This document shows positions 51,350 to 59,787 of a stretch of 64,000 nt of DNA, piece after piece (the first letter of the stretch is position 1; each line of letters opens with the position of its first letter). Source of the DNA: Acidimicrobiales bacterium (GTDB taxonomy: Bacteria; Actinomycetota; Acidimicrobiia; Acidimicrobiales; Acidimicrobilacustridaceae). The translations under genes were made by a program, and so were the position numbers. Where the stretch lies: the NCBI GenBank assembly GCA_030830565.1, contig JAURMR010000041.1, forward strand, positions 124,001-188,000, given 5' to 3'. The notes below the pieces were generated by a model that had not been told where the DNA came from, did no database searches, and saw only the letters and a program-made list of their open reading frames with translations.

Positions 51350-52018
51350 ATGGCTATCAAGGTCGTTACGAAGGATTGCACCCAACTCAGTGATGCTGAG
51401 TTGGCCGAGATGGCTGACATCTGCGCGGATGGGCCAAGTCTCTACGAGGTCGGGCTGCTGTCGAAGCAGGTCGACGCGTGGGTTCTCGTCTCCTTGGCGA
51501 GAGAGGGCAACGGCCTCAAGGGGTTCTCGTTCTGCACCCTCGAGCGCATCGGCGGCACTCCCAGTGTGCTCATTGGTCTGGCATCGGTGAAGCGCACGTC
51601 GAAGCGCTCCTCGGTGCTGCGCGCGATTCTCGCTGATCAGTTCAAGCGTGCCGTCATGGCGTTCCCTGACGAAGACGTTCTGATGGGCACTCGCTTTGCC
51701 ACGGCAAGTGGTTTCGAAGCGTTCCGCACCCTCGATGACATCATTCCTCGCCCCGATCACAAGGCCACTGGCGAAGAGCGTGCATGGGGTCGTCGTCTCG
51801 CTAAACGATTCGGTATCGACTCAAGTTCCTACGACGACAAGACGTTCATCGCAACTGGCGATGGTTCGTTCCCGTTGGCCCTCGATTACGAATCACTCGA
51901 AGCCGACAAGATCGATCCGCAGATCGTCGCGTTGTTCAAGAGCGTCGGCGCCAAGCGAGGCGACTCTCTCGTTGCCTTCGGTTGGGCAATGGCCGAGGAT
52001 CTCGCCAAAATCAAGTGA
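51350..52018 (+). CDS. Uncharacterised protein (222 aa)
   Basis: 222 aa, no recognised domain. The first 130 residues have the alternating pattern of a GNAT-like alpha/beta fold (LAEMADICADGPSLYEVGLL, WVLVSLAREGNGLKGFSFC, VLIGLASVKRTSKRSSVLRA), but the acetyl-CoA loop is not clear. The C-terminal part reads SLVAFGWAMAEDLAKIK. Soluble, no signal peptide. It has a leader of about 40 nt after TAGTACT and weak ribosome site, so probably its own promoter. It may be specific to this lineage. Confidence 0.75.
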   Translation: MAIKVVTKDCTQLSDAELAEMADICADGPSLYEVGLLSKQVDAWVLVSLAREGNGLKGFSFCTLERIGGTPSVLIGLASVKRTSKRSSVLRAILADQFKRAVMAFPDEDVLMGTRFATASGFEAFRTLDDIIPRPDHKATGEERAWGRRLAKRFGIDSSSYDDKTFIATGDGSFPLALDYESLEADKIDPQIVALFKSVGAKRGDSLVAFGWAMAEDLAKIK

Positions 52019-52031
52019 TTGATCGGTCGGC

Positions 52032-52634
52032 GTGATGCAGTTCGCCGACGTTGTTACAAAACGCCGCATGGTTCGTGCGTTCGAGTCGCGTTCAGTTCCA
52101 TCGGATGTTCTTGACCGGGTGCTCGATCTTGCGCGTCGAGTTCCTGCCGCGGGTAATACGCAAGGTCTTGATCTCGTTGTCCTTGAAGGCGTGCAGACGC
52201 AGCGCTATTGGGACGCAACGCTGACCGCTGAACGGCGCGCGTCATTCCCGTGGCCGCGACTTCTAGATGCGCCGGTATTGCTTATTCCTGTGTCGTGGCC
52301 GTCGGCGTATGTCGAGCGCTATAGCGAAGCCGATAAAGCACGGACAGGACTCGGTGACGGTGAATCATCGTGGGACGTGCCGTATTGGTATGTCGACACA
52401 GCATTCGCTGCGATGGTCGCGATGCTGGCTGCGGTTGACGAAGGACTTGGTGCGTTGTTTTTTGGTCAGTTCGAACACGAAGCTGCAGTGAAGCTTGCAT
52501 TGGGGATTCCCGAGGATCGTCGCCCTGTGGGGACGATTGCGCTTGGGTATGCCGCTGACGAGCAGAGGCCGAGCGCGTCATCGAAACGGCCGCGTCGGCC
52601 GTTCGACGAGGTTGTGCATCGCGGCGGCTGGTAA
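52032..52634 (+). CDS. Nitroreductase family protein
   Basis: 200 aa FMN-binding oxidoreductase. The phosphate-binding start (FADVVTKRRMVRAFESRSVP), AARRVPAAGNTQ-type loop (ARRVPAAGNTQGLDLVVLEG), VDTAFAAMVAMLAAVDEGLGALFFG and GTIALGYAADE fit the nitroreductase fold. Substrate unknown. GTG 52032 and ATG 52035 are both possible starts. It is 13 nt downstream of the uncharacterised gene and ends beside the convergent YyaL-like gene. Confidence 0.85.
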   Translation: MMQFADVVTKRRMVRAFESRSVPSDVLDRVLDLARRVPAAGNTQGLDLVVLEGVQTQRYWDATLTAERRASFPWPRLLDAPVLLIPVSWPSAYVERYSEADKARTGLGDGESSWDVPYWYVDTAFAAMVAMLAAVDEGLGALFFGQFEHEAAVKLALGIPEDRRPVGTIALGYAADEQRPSASSKRPRRPFDEVVHRGGW

Positions 52635-54620
52635 CTAACCGAGCGCGCGCAGTCGGTCGTTCAGTTCTTCGACAGTTGACGCAGGCGCAGCACACATCAT
52701 TTGGCGACAGATATAGGCCCGACCCTCGCCGCCTGACTCGGTGCGGCCTTCCCAGAGCGGTGAGGAGCCCGGGGTTCCCCATGTGAGAACGCTTCGAGGC
52801 AGCCAGCGTTGCTGAACGTCGGCAAGGAGGTCGGGGCGATCGCCCGAAATGACAATTTCGTCAACGCCGAGAACACGAAGTTCGGCGGCAAGAAGGAGGT
52901 GGCCAAAACCAAGCGGGAGGCGTGCGGCTGCTTCAGCGAGACGATCGACAATGGCGGTGGCGAATTCTCGGTGTCGGTCATTGCCGGTGATCGCGGAAAG
53001 CCGGAGAAGTCCAACGGCGGCGAGGCTGTTGGCGCACGCCGTTGCGTTGTCCATGAATTCTTTGGGACGGGCGACGAGTTGATCGCCGTCGCTCCCATTG
53101 GTGAAAACACCGATGTCTTCAGGGTCGGCGAACAAATCCAGGAGCGCATCGGCGGTGGTTGCCGCTTCGTCGAGCCAACGTGGATCGCCGGTTGCTTCAT
53201 GTACTCGAACGAAGGCGTCGACAAGCGCTCCGTAGTCGGCGCTAAAGGCCAGGACGCGCGCTTCGCCCTGCCATGAGCGCATCCATCGTCCGTTCACCCG
53301 CAAGTTGTCGCATAAGAAATTGGCATTTGTGACTGCGGCGTCGAGCCACTCGGTAGTGCCGGTTGCAGCTGCGGCCTCGGCGATGGTGGAAAGCATGAGT
53401 GCGTTCCATTCAGTGAGGACCTTGTCGTCGAGTCCCGGTCGAATGCGTGTGTTGCGCTCATTGAGCAGTGCTCGACGCCCGCGCTCTACATCATCCGGGC
53501 GGGCGAGGTCGCCGCGCACGACGCGCTCAAGAATGTTTGTGTGTTCCCAATTGCCGTGTTCGGTCACTCCGAACCATTCGATGACAGCGTCAGCATCGGC
53601 ACCACAGATAGTGCGAACTTCATCAAGTGACCAGACGTAGAACTTCCCTTCGACCCCCTCAGAGTCGGCATCCTCGGCAGAGAAGAAGCCACCGAGCCGA
53701 TGGCGGAGATCGTGCAGGACATAGTCGATGGTCTCGTCGAGCGTTTGGCGATAGCGCTGTTCGCCAGTGAGCTGCCATGCGTGCAGATAGACGCGAGCCA
53801 GCAACGCCTGGTCATAGAGCATTTTTTCGAAGTGGGGGATGAGCCAGCGGCGGTCGGTGGCATAGCGCGCGAATCCACCAGCGAGGTGGTCGTAGATGCC
53901 GCCAGCAGCCATCGCGTCGAGTGAAAGGAGTGCAGCATCGAGTGCTGTGGTGTCGCCGGTGCGGGCGTAGTGACGCAACAGCGCATCGATCGCAAATGTT
54001 TGCGGGAACTTCGGTGCGCCGCCAAAGCCGCCATCGGTTACGTCGATCTGGCCAATGAGCGCAGAAGTTGCTGCGGCAAACAGCTCGTCGTCTGGTTCCC
54101 GCGTAGGTTGGGGGAGTTGCACGCCCTCGTCAATTGCTTCAGTGATCGCCGTTGCTTGTTCAATGAGATCATTGCGACGTGTGCGCCATAACTCATTGAT
54201 TCGTTCGCAAAGTTCGGCGAAACCGAGATGTCCGCCACGAGTGGTTTTCGGAAAATACGTGCCCGCGAAGAACGGTTTGCCGTCGGGAAGGCAGAATACG
54301 GTCATCGGCCAGCCGCCATGTCCGTTCATGGCCTGGACGGCATCCATATAGACCGCATCGACATCGGGTCGTTCTTCGCGGTCGACTTTCACGTTCACAA
54401 ACAGACGATTCATCAGTTCGCCTGTGGCTTCGTCCTCAAAGGATTCGTGAGCCATGACGTGGCACCAATGGCACGCGGAATACCCGACGGAAATAAGGAC
54501 GGGAACATCGCGGCGCTTGGCTTCTGCCAGCGCTTCTGGTCCCCAGGGCCACCAATCCACCGGGTTGTCAGCGTGTTGACGAAGGTACGGACTGGTTTCA
54601 TTGGCGAGGCGATTTGTCAC
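52635..54620 (-). CDS. YyaL/SSP411-like thioredoxin-domain protein (DUF255)
   Basis: 661 aa. The N terminus ([20 protein letters not shown]) and the thioredoxin-like motif [16 protein letters not shown] with CxxC are diagnostic, followed by [17 protein letters not shown] and GTYFPK. The remaining 450 residues are an alpha/alpha-toroid like N-acylglucosamine epimerases. The biological role is not known. GTG start with TACCCT 7 nt upstream, divergent by 40 bp from the aldo/keto reductase gene. Confidence 0.92.
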   Translation of the reverse strand: MTNRLANETSPYLRQHADNPVDWWPWGPEALAEAKRRDVPVLISVGYSACHWCHVMAHESFEDEATGELMNRLFVNVKVDREERPDVDAVYMDAVQAMNGHGGWPMTVFCLPDGKPFFAGTYFPKTTRGGHLGFAELCERINELWRTRRNDLIEQATAITEAIDEGVQLPQPTREPDDELFAAATSALIGQIDVTDGGFGGAPKFPQTFAIDALLRHYARTGDTTALDAALLSLDAMAAGGIYDHLAGGFARYATDRRWLIPHFEKMLYDQALLARVYLHAWQLTGEQRYRQTLDETIDYVLHDLRHRLGGFFSAEDADSEGVEGKFYVWSLDEVRTICGADADAVIEWFGVTEHGNWEHTNILERVVRGDLARPDDVERGRRALLNERNTRIRPGLDDKVLTEWNALMLSTIAEAAAATGTTEWLDAAVTNANFLCDNLRVNGRWMRSWQGEARVLAFSADYGALVDAFVRVHEATGDPRWLDEAATTADALLDLFADPEDIGVFTNGSDGDQLVARPKEFMDNATACANSLAAVGLLRLSAITGNDRHREFATAIVDRLAEAAARLPLGFGHLLLAAELRVLGVDEIVISGDRPDLLADVQQRWLPRSVLTWGTPGSSPLWEGRTESGGEGRAYICRQMMCAAPASTVEELNDRLRALG

Positions 54621-54627
54621 GGGCGGG

Positions 54628-54654
54628 AGGGTATCGGTGATGAGGTCCTACGAT
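54628..54654. promoter_or_regulatory. Divergent -10-like boxes of the YyaL-like and aldo/keto reductase genes
   Basis: TACCCT on the minus strand (54633-54628) is 7 nt from the GTG at 54620; TACGAT on the plus strand (54649-54654) is 6 nt from the ATG at 54661. The gap between the two start codons is only 40 bp. Confidence 0.5.
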
Positions 54655-54660
54655 GCGGTC

Positions 54661-55488
54661 ATGTCGCAGATCCCACGCATCGAATTCAACGACGGCAATT
54701 CCATCCCTCAGATCGGTTTCGGCGTTTTTCAGATTCCGGCAGAGGAAGCCGAACAACTCGTCGGGCAGGCGATCGAAGTGGGTTACCGCCACATCGATAC
54801 CGCCTGGGGCTACTTCAACGAAGAAGGTGTCGGCGCTGCGGTGAACAATTGTGGCCTTCCGCGAGAGGACATCTTCGTCACCACGAAGGTCTGGAACAGT
54901 TCGCAGGGACGTGCCCTGTCGACCGAATCGCTTGAGCGTTCACTTGAGACTCTTGGTTTCGATTACCTCGACCTTTTGCTGATCCATTGGCCTGCACCAG
55001 CAAACGACCTCTATGTCGAAACCTGGGAAACGTTCATCGAACTCCGAGAGAGCGGACGAATTCGTTCCATCGGCGTCTCAAACTTCGAGCCAGAACATCT
55101 GCACCGAATCATCGAAGCAACGGGAGTTGTGCCGGCGCTCAATCAGATAGAGCTACATCCGTTCTTCCAGCAGAAACTGCTTCGTGATTTCCACGATCTC
55201 CACGGAATCGTTACTGAAGCTTGGGGTCCCATTGCTCGCGGCGCCGTGGACAACGACCCACTCCTCGTCGTTCTGGCCAATTCCTATGGTCGCAGTCCTG
55301 CACAGATCGCGTTGCGCTGGGAGATCCAGCACGGGATCGTGACCATTCCGAAATCGGCAACTCCGTCTCGAATCGCCTCGAATTTTGATGTCTTTGATTT
55401 CGAAATCACTGCCGACGATATGGCGATGATCGATGCGCTCGATCGCGAAGACGGACGTTTCGGTCCACTGCCTTCAGCAATGAACTGA
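54661..55488 (+). CDS. Aldo/keto reductase
   Basis: 275 aa NADPH-dependent TIM-barrel reductase. Catalytic Asp and Tyr in HIDTAWGYFNEEGVG, Lys in VTTKVWN, His in LLIHWPAP; the cofactor region is VTIPKSATPSRIASN. It resembles 2,5-diketogluconate reductases and related aldehyde reductases; substrate unknown. The ATG at 54661 is chosen by homology and its -10-like box; the frame is open upstream to 54601. It converges with the DJ-1-like gene, stops adjacent. Confidence 0.92.
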   Translation: MSQIPRIEFNDGNSIPQIGFGVFQIPAEEAEQLVGQAIEVGYRHIDTAWGYFNEEGVGAAVNNCGLPREDIFVTTKVWNSSQGRALSTESLERSLETLGFDYLDLLLIHWPAPANDLYVETWETFIELRESGRIRSIGVSNFEPEHLHRIIEATGVVPALNQIELHPFFQQKLLRDFHDLHGIVTEAWGPIARGAVDNDPLLVVLANSYGRSPAQIALRWEIQHGIVTIPKSATPSRIASNFDVFDFEITADDMAMIDALDREDGRFGPLPSAMN

Positions 55489-55489
55489 T

Positions 55490-56074
55490 CTACGACTTCG
55501 GCGGATATTCCATTCGTAGCGAGGCGCGAGTAGCAGCCTCATCGCCGAAAAATCGCTTCACGAGGTGAAGTCCGATATCGAGTCCGCTCGTCACGCCTGC
55601 ACCTGTGATGAGATCTCCATCATCGACGACACGTTCGTCAACAAACGTTGCTCCTGTCGCGATGAGGTCATCACGAGCTGCGGTATGCGTTGTTGCTTGG
55701 CGAGAGCCGATGACACCGGCATGGGCAAGCAGGAGTGCGCCGGTGCAGACGCTCACCATTGTCGAGCCCCTTTCGGCTGCTTCGCGCAGTAGCGGTAGCC
55801 ATTCACCTCGTTCGACCTCGCCCCAGGTGCCGATCGTGTCTCTTGCGGCCCAACCTCCTCCAGGGACGATCACGACATCAGCGCTTCCTGCCTCAAAGAC
55901 GCCGTCGGGAACGACGCGCATGCCGAACGAGCACGTGACGATTGTGGTTTCGTCTCGGGTTCGCAGCCGGACTTCGGCATCAGATCCTGAGCGAGATGCG
56001 GCGCGGAGCACTTCCATCGGCCCGACAAAGTCGAGCTCGTCGACTCCGTCATAGAGCACGATGTCGAAACGCAT
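55490..56074 (-). CDS. DJ-1/PfpI family protein (isonitrile hydratase-like)
   Basis: 194 aa class-I glutamine amidotransferase-like fold. Nucleophilic Cys110 sits in VSVCTGALLLAHAG, the N terminus (FDIVLYDGVDELDFVGPMEV) carries the acidic residue and Asp pair seen in isocyanide hydratases, and TTHTAARDDL follows. No helix-turn-helix is attached. The reaction is not certain. It is coupled to the upstream crotonase gene (TGATG) in the menE operon. Confidence 0.85.
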   Translation of the reverse strand: MRFDIVLYDGVDELDFVGPMEVLRAASRSGSDAEVRLRTRDETTIVTCSFGMRVVPDGVFEAGSADVVIVPGGGWAARDTIGTWGEVERGEWLPLLREAAERGSTMVSVCTGALLLAHAGVIGSRQATTHTAARDDLIATGATFVDERVVDDGDLITGAGVTSGLDIGLHLVKRFFGDEAATRASLRMEYPPKS

Positions 56075-56892
56075 CAGTGGCCCTGAAAGTTCGGGGTGCG
56101 CTTTTCGGCGAAGGCCTTCATGCCTTCTTTGGCGTCAGCGGAGCGCATGACCGGTGAAACGAATCCAATTTCGATTGGCTGTGCCTCTGCTTCTGGGAGC
56201 CAACCGGTAGCGATGACCGAAGCCTTGGCAGCTTTCACTGCAAGCGGACCATTGGCACAAATCACGTCGGCGATTTCACGTGCTTTCGCCATGCCTTCGC
56301 CGCTCGGAGCAATGTGGCTCACGAGTCCCCAGCGCAATGCCTCGTCGGCATCCAGCACACGACCAGTGATGAGCATGTCCATCGCGACGGCGTAGGGAAT
56401 CTGTCGCTTGAGGCGCATTGTTGATCCGGCGCCAGCGATGAGTCCACGCTTGACCTCAGGTACGCCAAACGTTGCATGCGCTTCAGCGATACGAATGTCA
56501 GTGGCTTGAAGCATTTCGCAACCACCACCCATGCATTGACCGTTCACCACAGCGATGATTGGCTTCGTGCACCAATGGGTGAGAAGGAGTCCTTTACCGA
56601 CGACGCCCGGGTCGTCTTTCAGGCGATCTTGAATTCGCTTGGCTTCTTCGGTGACTTCGCCGGACATCCATCCGTCGTTGAGGTCGCCACCTGCGCAATA
56701 CGCGACGTCACCTGCGCCAGTCAGAATGACGCAGCGGATGGAGTCATCGGAATCAGCGAGATCCCACGCATCGGCGAACCGAACGAGCATGTCCGGTACG
56801 AGGGCGTTGCGGCGGTGCGGCCGGTTCATCGTGAGGATCAGCACTGAACCTTCACGCTCAACGAGAAGGCTTGGTCCATCGGTTTCGGTCAT
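56074..56892 (-). CDS. Enoyl-CoA hydratase/isomerase (crotonase) family protein
   Basis: 272 aa. The oxyanion holes are in AYCAGGDLNDG and GQCMGGGCEMLQATDI, followed by FGVPEVKRGLIAGAG. The usual catalytic Glu pair is not both visible, so the reaction is uncertain. MenB, the DHNA-CoA synthase missing from this men region, is also a crotonase, but the segments here look like ordinary enoyl-CoA hydratases. The frame is open upstream to 56994; ATG 56892 starts the homology. Lies 25 nt after menE, same operon. Confidence 0.88.
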   Translation of the reverse strand: MTETDGPSLLVEREGSVLILTMNRPHRRNALVPDMLVRFADAWDLADSDDSIRCVILTGAGDVAYCAGGDLNDGWMSGEVTEEAKRIQDRLKDDPGVVGKGLLLTHWCTKPIIAVVNGQCMGGGCEMLQATDIRIAEAHATFGVPEVKRGLIAGAGSTMRLKRQIPYAVAMDMLITGRVLDADEALRWGLVSHIAPSGEGMAKAREIADVICANGPLAVKAAKASVIATGWLPEAEAQPIEIGFVSPVMRSADAKEGMKAFAEKRTPNFQGH

Positions 56893-56917
56893 AGTTTCCC
56901 CTTTGGTGCGAGTGGTG

Positions 56918-58018
56918 TCACAAAGAACGGCGTTCGACTTTTCCGAGTGTCGTGCGCGGAAGGGCATCAACAACTTCGATGCGTCGAGGCGCACAGTAGG
57001 CCGGAAGCGTCTGCTTCACGTGCTCACGGAGGTCATCGAGGGTAGGTGGTGCCGACGGATCGGCGGCAACGACGATTGCCGTCACAACCTGACCCCATTC
57101 GTCGTCGGGCCTTCCGATGATGGCAACTTCGTTGACTGAGCTCAACGCCGCAATTGATTCCTCGACCGGCGCGGGCCAGATCTTTTCTCCACCGGAAATG
57201 ATGAGGTCGCCTCGACGGCCATGCACGATGAGTCGACCATCGATGAGTTCGCCGGCGTCATTTGTCGGAAACCAACCCTCGGCGTTTCGTGGATCTGTTC
57301 CGTCTCGGTAGCAACGCAGCAACATGTCACCGCGTATCTGGATCTCGCCGTCGAGGATCCGAAGTTCAACGCCGGGAAGCATCTCGCCATCAAACACCAC
57401 TGCACTGCCAGTTTCGGTCATTCCGTAGCTCGCCCGGCAGTTGGCTGGCAGGTGTTCCGGAGTGGCTTGTCCGCCAACGATGATCCGATGAAAAAGTTGC
57501 GGATCGATACGAGCAAGTGTCGTCGGCACGAGTGAAGTGAGCGTTGCGCCCTCTCGGGCTGCGGTTTCGACGGAAGCGGCGTCGAAACGATCATGGACAA
57601 TCAGTGGGATCTCGAACGTGCGGGCTCGAACCACGATGGCCAGCCCAGCGATATGGGTGAGCGGCAGACAGCACAACCATTGATCGGTTGAAGCATTGAC
57701 TCCGAGAGCACTCGAGGTGGATCGGGCAGATGCTTCGAGTGACGAGTGTGTGTGCACGACTCCCTTCGGTGTGCCTGTGCTGCCTGAGGTGGCAATGACG
57801 AGTGCATCCCCAGAATCGACGAGGCGACCTTTGAGTCGATGTTCGGAGTCATCGGCATCAATGAGACGTGTCGGGGCGAGGGCGGAGAGAAGTTCCTGGC
57901 GGGCGGAGTCAGGGAGTCTGGGATCGAGGGGCATGGCGGCGTCGCCGCGCTCCCAGACCTTCGAAAGGGTCTCAACGAAGCGCTGTCCGGTTTGGGCGAT
58001 CGCTACCAGTTCCTGCAT
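56918..58018 (-). CDS. menE: o-Succinylbenzoate-CoA ligase MenE
   Basis: 366 aa, short for an acyl-AMP ligase, as expected for actinobacterial MenE. The AMP-binding motif IATSGSTGTPKGVVHTHSS, SYGMTETGS, the hinge GRLIVHGRRGD, GGEKIWPAPVEE and C-terminal Lys in RTTLGKVERRSL are visible. It activates o-succinylbenzoate in menaquinone synthesis. ATG 58018 starts the homology, with TAGCCT 8 nt upstream. It is divergent from menA, 62 bp apart. Confidence 0.88.
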   Translation of the reverse strand: MQELVAIAQTGQRFVETLSKVWERGDAAMPLDPRLPDSARQELLSALAPTRLIDADDSEHRLKGRLVDSGDALVIATSGSTGTPKGVVHTHSSLEASARSTSSALGVNASTDQWLCCLPLTHIAGLAIVVRARTFEIPLIVHDRFDAASVETAAREGATLTSLVPTTLARIDPQLFHRIIVGGQATPEHLPANCRASYGMTETGSAVVFDGEMLPGVELRILDGEIQIRGDMLLRCYRDGTDPRNAEGWFPTNDAGELIDGRLIVHGRRGDLIISGGEKIWPAPVEESIAALSSVNEVAIIGRPDDEWGQVVTAIVVAADPSAPPTLDDLREHVKQTLPAYCAPRRIEVVDALPRTTLGKVERRSL

Positions 58019-58026
58019 CGGGGATG

Positions 58027-58032
58027 AGGCTA
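58027..58032 (-). promoter_or_regulatory. -10-like box of the menE operon
   Basis: TAGCCT on the minus strand, 8 nt before the menE ATG. It would drive menE, the crotonase and the DJ-1-like gene. Confidence 0.45.
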
Positions 58033-58080
58033 GGCCCAAGATTCGGCGGGTTCGGGTTCCACCGGCCACACTTGCCGCCT

Positions 58081-58971
58081 ATGAAGGACTGGATTGCTGG
58101 AGCCCGACCCCGAACCCTGCCTGCGGCGCTGGTGCCCGTGCTTGTCGGAACCGCTGCGGCGGCTGGCATGAATGGCGACACCAATGCACTGAAGGGCCTC
58201 ATTGTTTGGAAATTCGTTGCCGCTCTTGTGGTGTCGCTGGCTCTGCAGGTTGGTGTGAATTACGCGAACGATTACTCCGACGGCATCCGGGGTACTGATG
58301 CAGACCGAGTTGGGCCGATGCGTCTCACCGGATCGGGTCGTAAAAAGCCGAGTTCGGTCAAGCGCGCTGCGTTCCTTTCTTTCGGTGTTGCTGCAGTCGC
58401 TGGTCTCGGGCTGGCCGCCACGACGACTTGGTGGCTCATCGCCGTTGGCTTTGTGGCGATCGCTGCTGCGTGGTTTTACACCGGCGGTCCTCGCCCATAC
58501 GGTTATGCCGGACTTGGTGAAGTGTTTGTCTTCGTGTTCTTCGGTGTTGTCGCAACCACCGGCTCTGCATTCGTTCAGATCGAGCGGTTTACGCCACTGA
58601 CGGTGTTGGTCTCGATCCCTGTTGGCCTTTTTGCGACTGCACTTCTTGTCGTGAACAACCTTCGCGATATTCCAGGAGATACCGAGTCGGGCAAGCGTAC
58701 GCTTGCAGTGCGACTTGGGGACAAGCGCACGCGAATTTTCTACATCGTGCTGGTCGTATTTCCATTCATCACGGTGCCGCTGTTGAGTGGACTGTCCCAG
58801 CGTCCTGCGGGTGCGCTTTCAATGTTTGCGATCCTCATTGCCCGCAAACCAGTGCAGCGAGTGATCGAAGGTGCGAAGGGTCCGGCGTTGATTCCAGTTC
58901 TTGGGGCGACGGGAAAAGTCCAGTTGGCGTTCGGCGTTCTGATCTCCGTCGGCCTGTTTATCGGGGGCTAA
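58081..58971 (+). CDS. menA: 1,4-Dihydroxy-2-naphthoate polyprenyltransferase MenA
   Basis: 296 aa UbiA-superfamily membrane protein with about nine helices. The first Asp-rich motif is NYANDYSDGIRGTDADRVGP, the second is NNLRDIPGDTESGKRTL, both binding Mg-diphosphate of the prenyl donor. It joins the polyprenyl tail to DHNA. The start WIAGARPRTLPAALVPVLVGTA is typical. The ATG is chosen by homology; the open frame upstream overlaps menE as antisense. Converges with menH, stops adjacent. Confidence 0.94.
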   Translation: MKDWIAGARPRTLPAALVPVLVGTAAAAGMNGDTNALKGLIVWKFVAALVVSLALQVGVNYANDYSDGIRGTDADRVGPMRLTGSGRKKPSSVKRAAFLSFGVAAVAGLGLAATTTWWLIAVGFVAIAAAWFYTGGPRPYGYAGLGEVFVFVFFGVVATTGSAFVQIERFTPLTVLVSIPVGLFATALLVVNNLRDIPGDTESGKRTLAVRLGDKRTRIFYIVLVVFPFITVPLLSGLSQRPAGALSMFAILIARKPVQRVIEGAKGPALIPVLGATGKVQLAFGVLISVGLFIGG

Positions 58972-59742
58972 TCACGAAGTTGTCGCAAGCCATTCGCTGA
59001 TGGCAGTGGCCGTCGTGAATGGCTGTTCCAGTTGGGCGCTGTGCCCCGCATGCTGAATCGCTTGAAAGGTCGCGTTGCTGCCGATCGATTCGACAATGCG
59101 GTGGCCGATCTGGATGAACTTGGCATCGTTTGCTCCAGCAATGCTGAGTACTGGCATGGAGAGCTCAGACAGTCGATCCCAAAGTGGTTCCTGCGTACCC
59201 GTTCCGCTCAATCGCAAACTTGACGACAAACCACGCGCTGAGTTTTGGGCCCGCACGTTGCGAAACGATTGCTCTGGGGAGAGCGATGCAAACAGTGGTT
59301 GTGAAAGCCACTCTTCAAGAAACGGGTCGACGCCGATCTTTTCGATATGGAGAGCGAGGGCGTCATCATCAATCTTTCGCTGCGATCGTTCCTCGACCGT
59401 GTCGATTCCTCCCGTGGCGCCGATGAGGACGAGTCGGTGGACGAGTTCCGGGTGCATGAGCGCGAGATGGAGGGCGACGCGTCCGCCCAATGAATAGCCA
59501 ATGACGATGCTTGGCTCAATCGCCGAAGCAAGAAGAGTCGCCGTTTCGGGCAGGTTCGCTTGCACTTCGCCCGAACCTCCGTGGCCCGGTAGATCGAACG
59601 CCACCACTGGGTGGGTCCGAGCAAGTTCTGTCCCAAACGGACCCCAGCACTCGGCGGTCTGAGTGAATCCGTGGAGAAGAACGATTGGGGCGGCGGTGGT
59701 GCTCGTTCCGATTCGGAGAGAAGCGAGCGCTTGGGAAGTCAC
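58972..59742 (-). CDS. menH: Alpha/beta hydrolase, probable SHCHC synthase MenH
   Basis: 256 aa. Catalytic triad: Ser in VIGYSLGGRVALH, Asp in AGANDAKF, His in QHAGHSAQLEQP; the oxyanion segment is LLHGFTQTAECW, FDLPGHGGSG follows. The sequence features and position next to menD fit MenH, which removes pyruvate in menaquinone synthesis. Other alpha/beta hydrolases look similar, so the assignment rests partly on context. GTG start with TACGCT 6 nt upstream; divergent from menD. Confidence 0.82.
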   Translation of the reverse strand: MTSQALASLRIGTSTTAAPIVLLHGFTQTAECWGPFGTELARTHPVVAFDLPGHGGSGEVQANLPETATLLASAIEPSIVIGYSLGGRVALHLALMHPELVHRLVLIGATGGIDTVEERSQRKIDDDALALHIEKIGVDPFLEEWLSQPLFASLSPEQSFRNVRAQNSARGLSSSLRLSGTGTQEPLWDRLSELSMPVLSIAGANDAKFIQIGHRIVESIGSNATFQAIQHAGHSAQLEQPFTTATAISEWLATTS

Positions 59743-59748
59743 CCGCCC

Positions 59749-59781
59749 AGCGTAGAGGCGGGCCGGCGCGGACCGTAGGCT
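59749..59781. promoter_or_regulatory. Divergent -10-like boxes of menH and menD
   Basis: TACGCT (minus, 59754-59749) is 6 nt from the menH start; TAGGCT (plus, 59776-59781) is 6 nt from the menD ATG. The region between starts is 45 bp. Confidence 0.55.
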
Positions 59782-59787
59782 GCGGAC

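Noticed and set aside
50447-51760. Minus-strand ORF of 437 codons opposite dnaE
   Set aside because: It is a frame shadow of dnaE and the next gene; composition is low-complexity charged and crosses a gene boundary.
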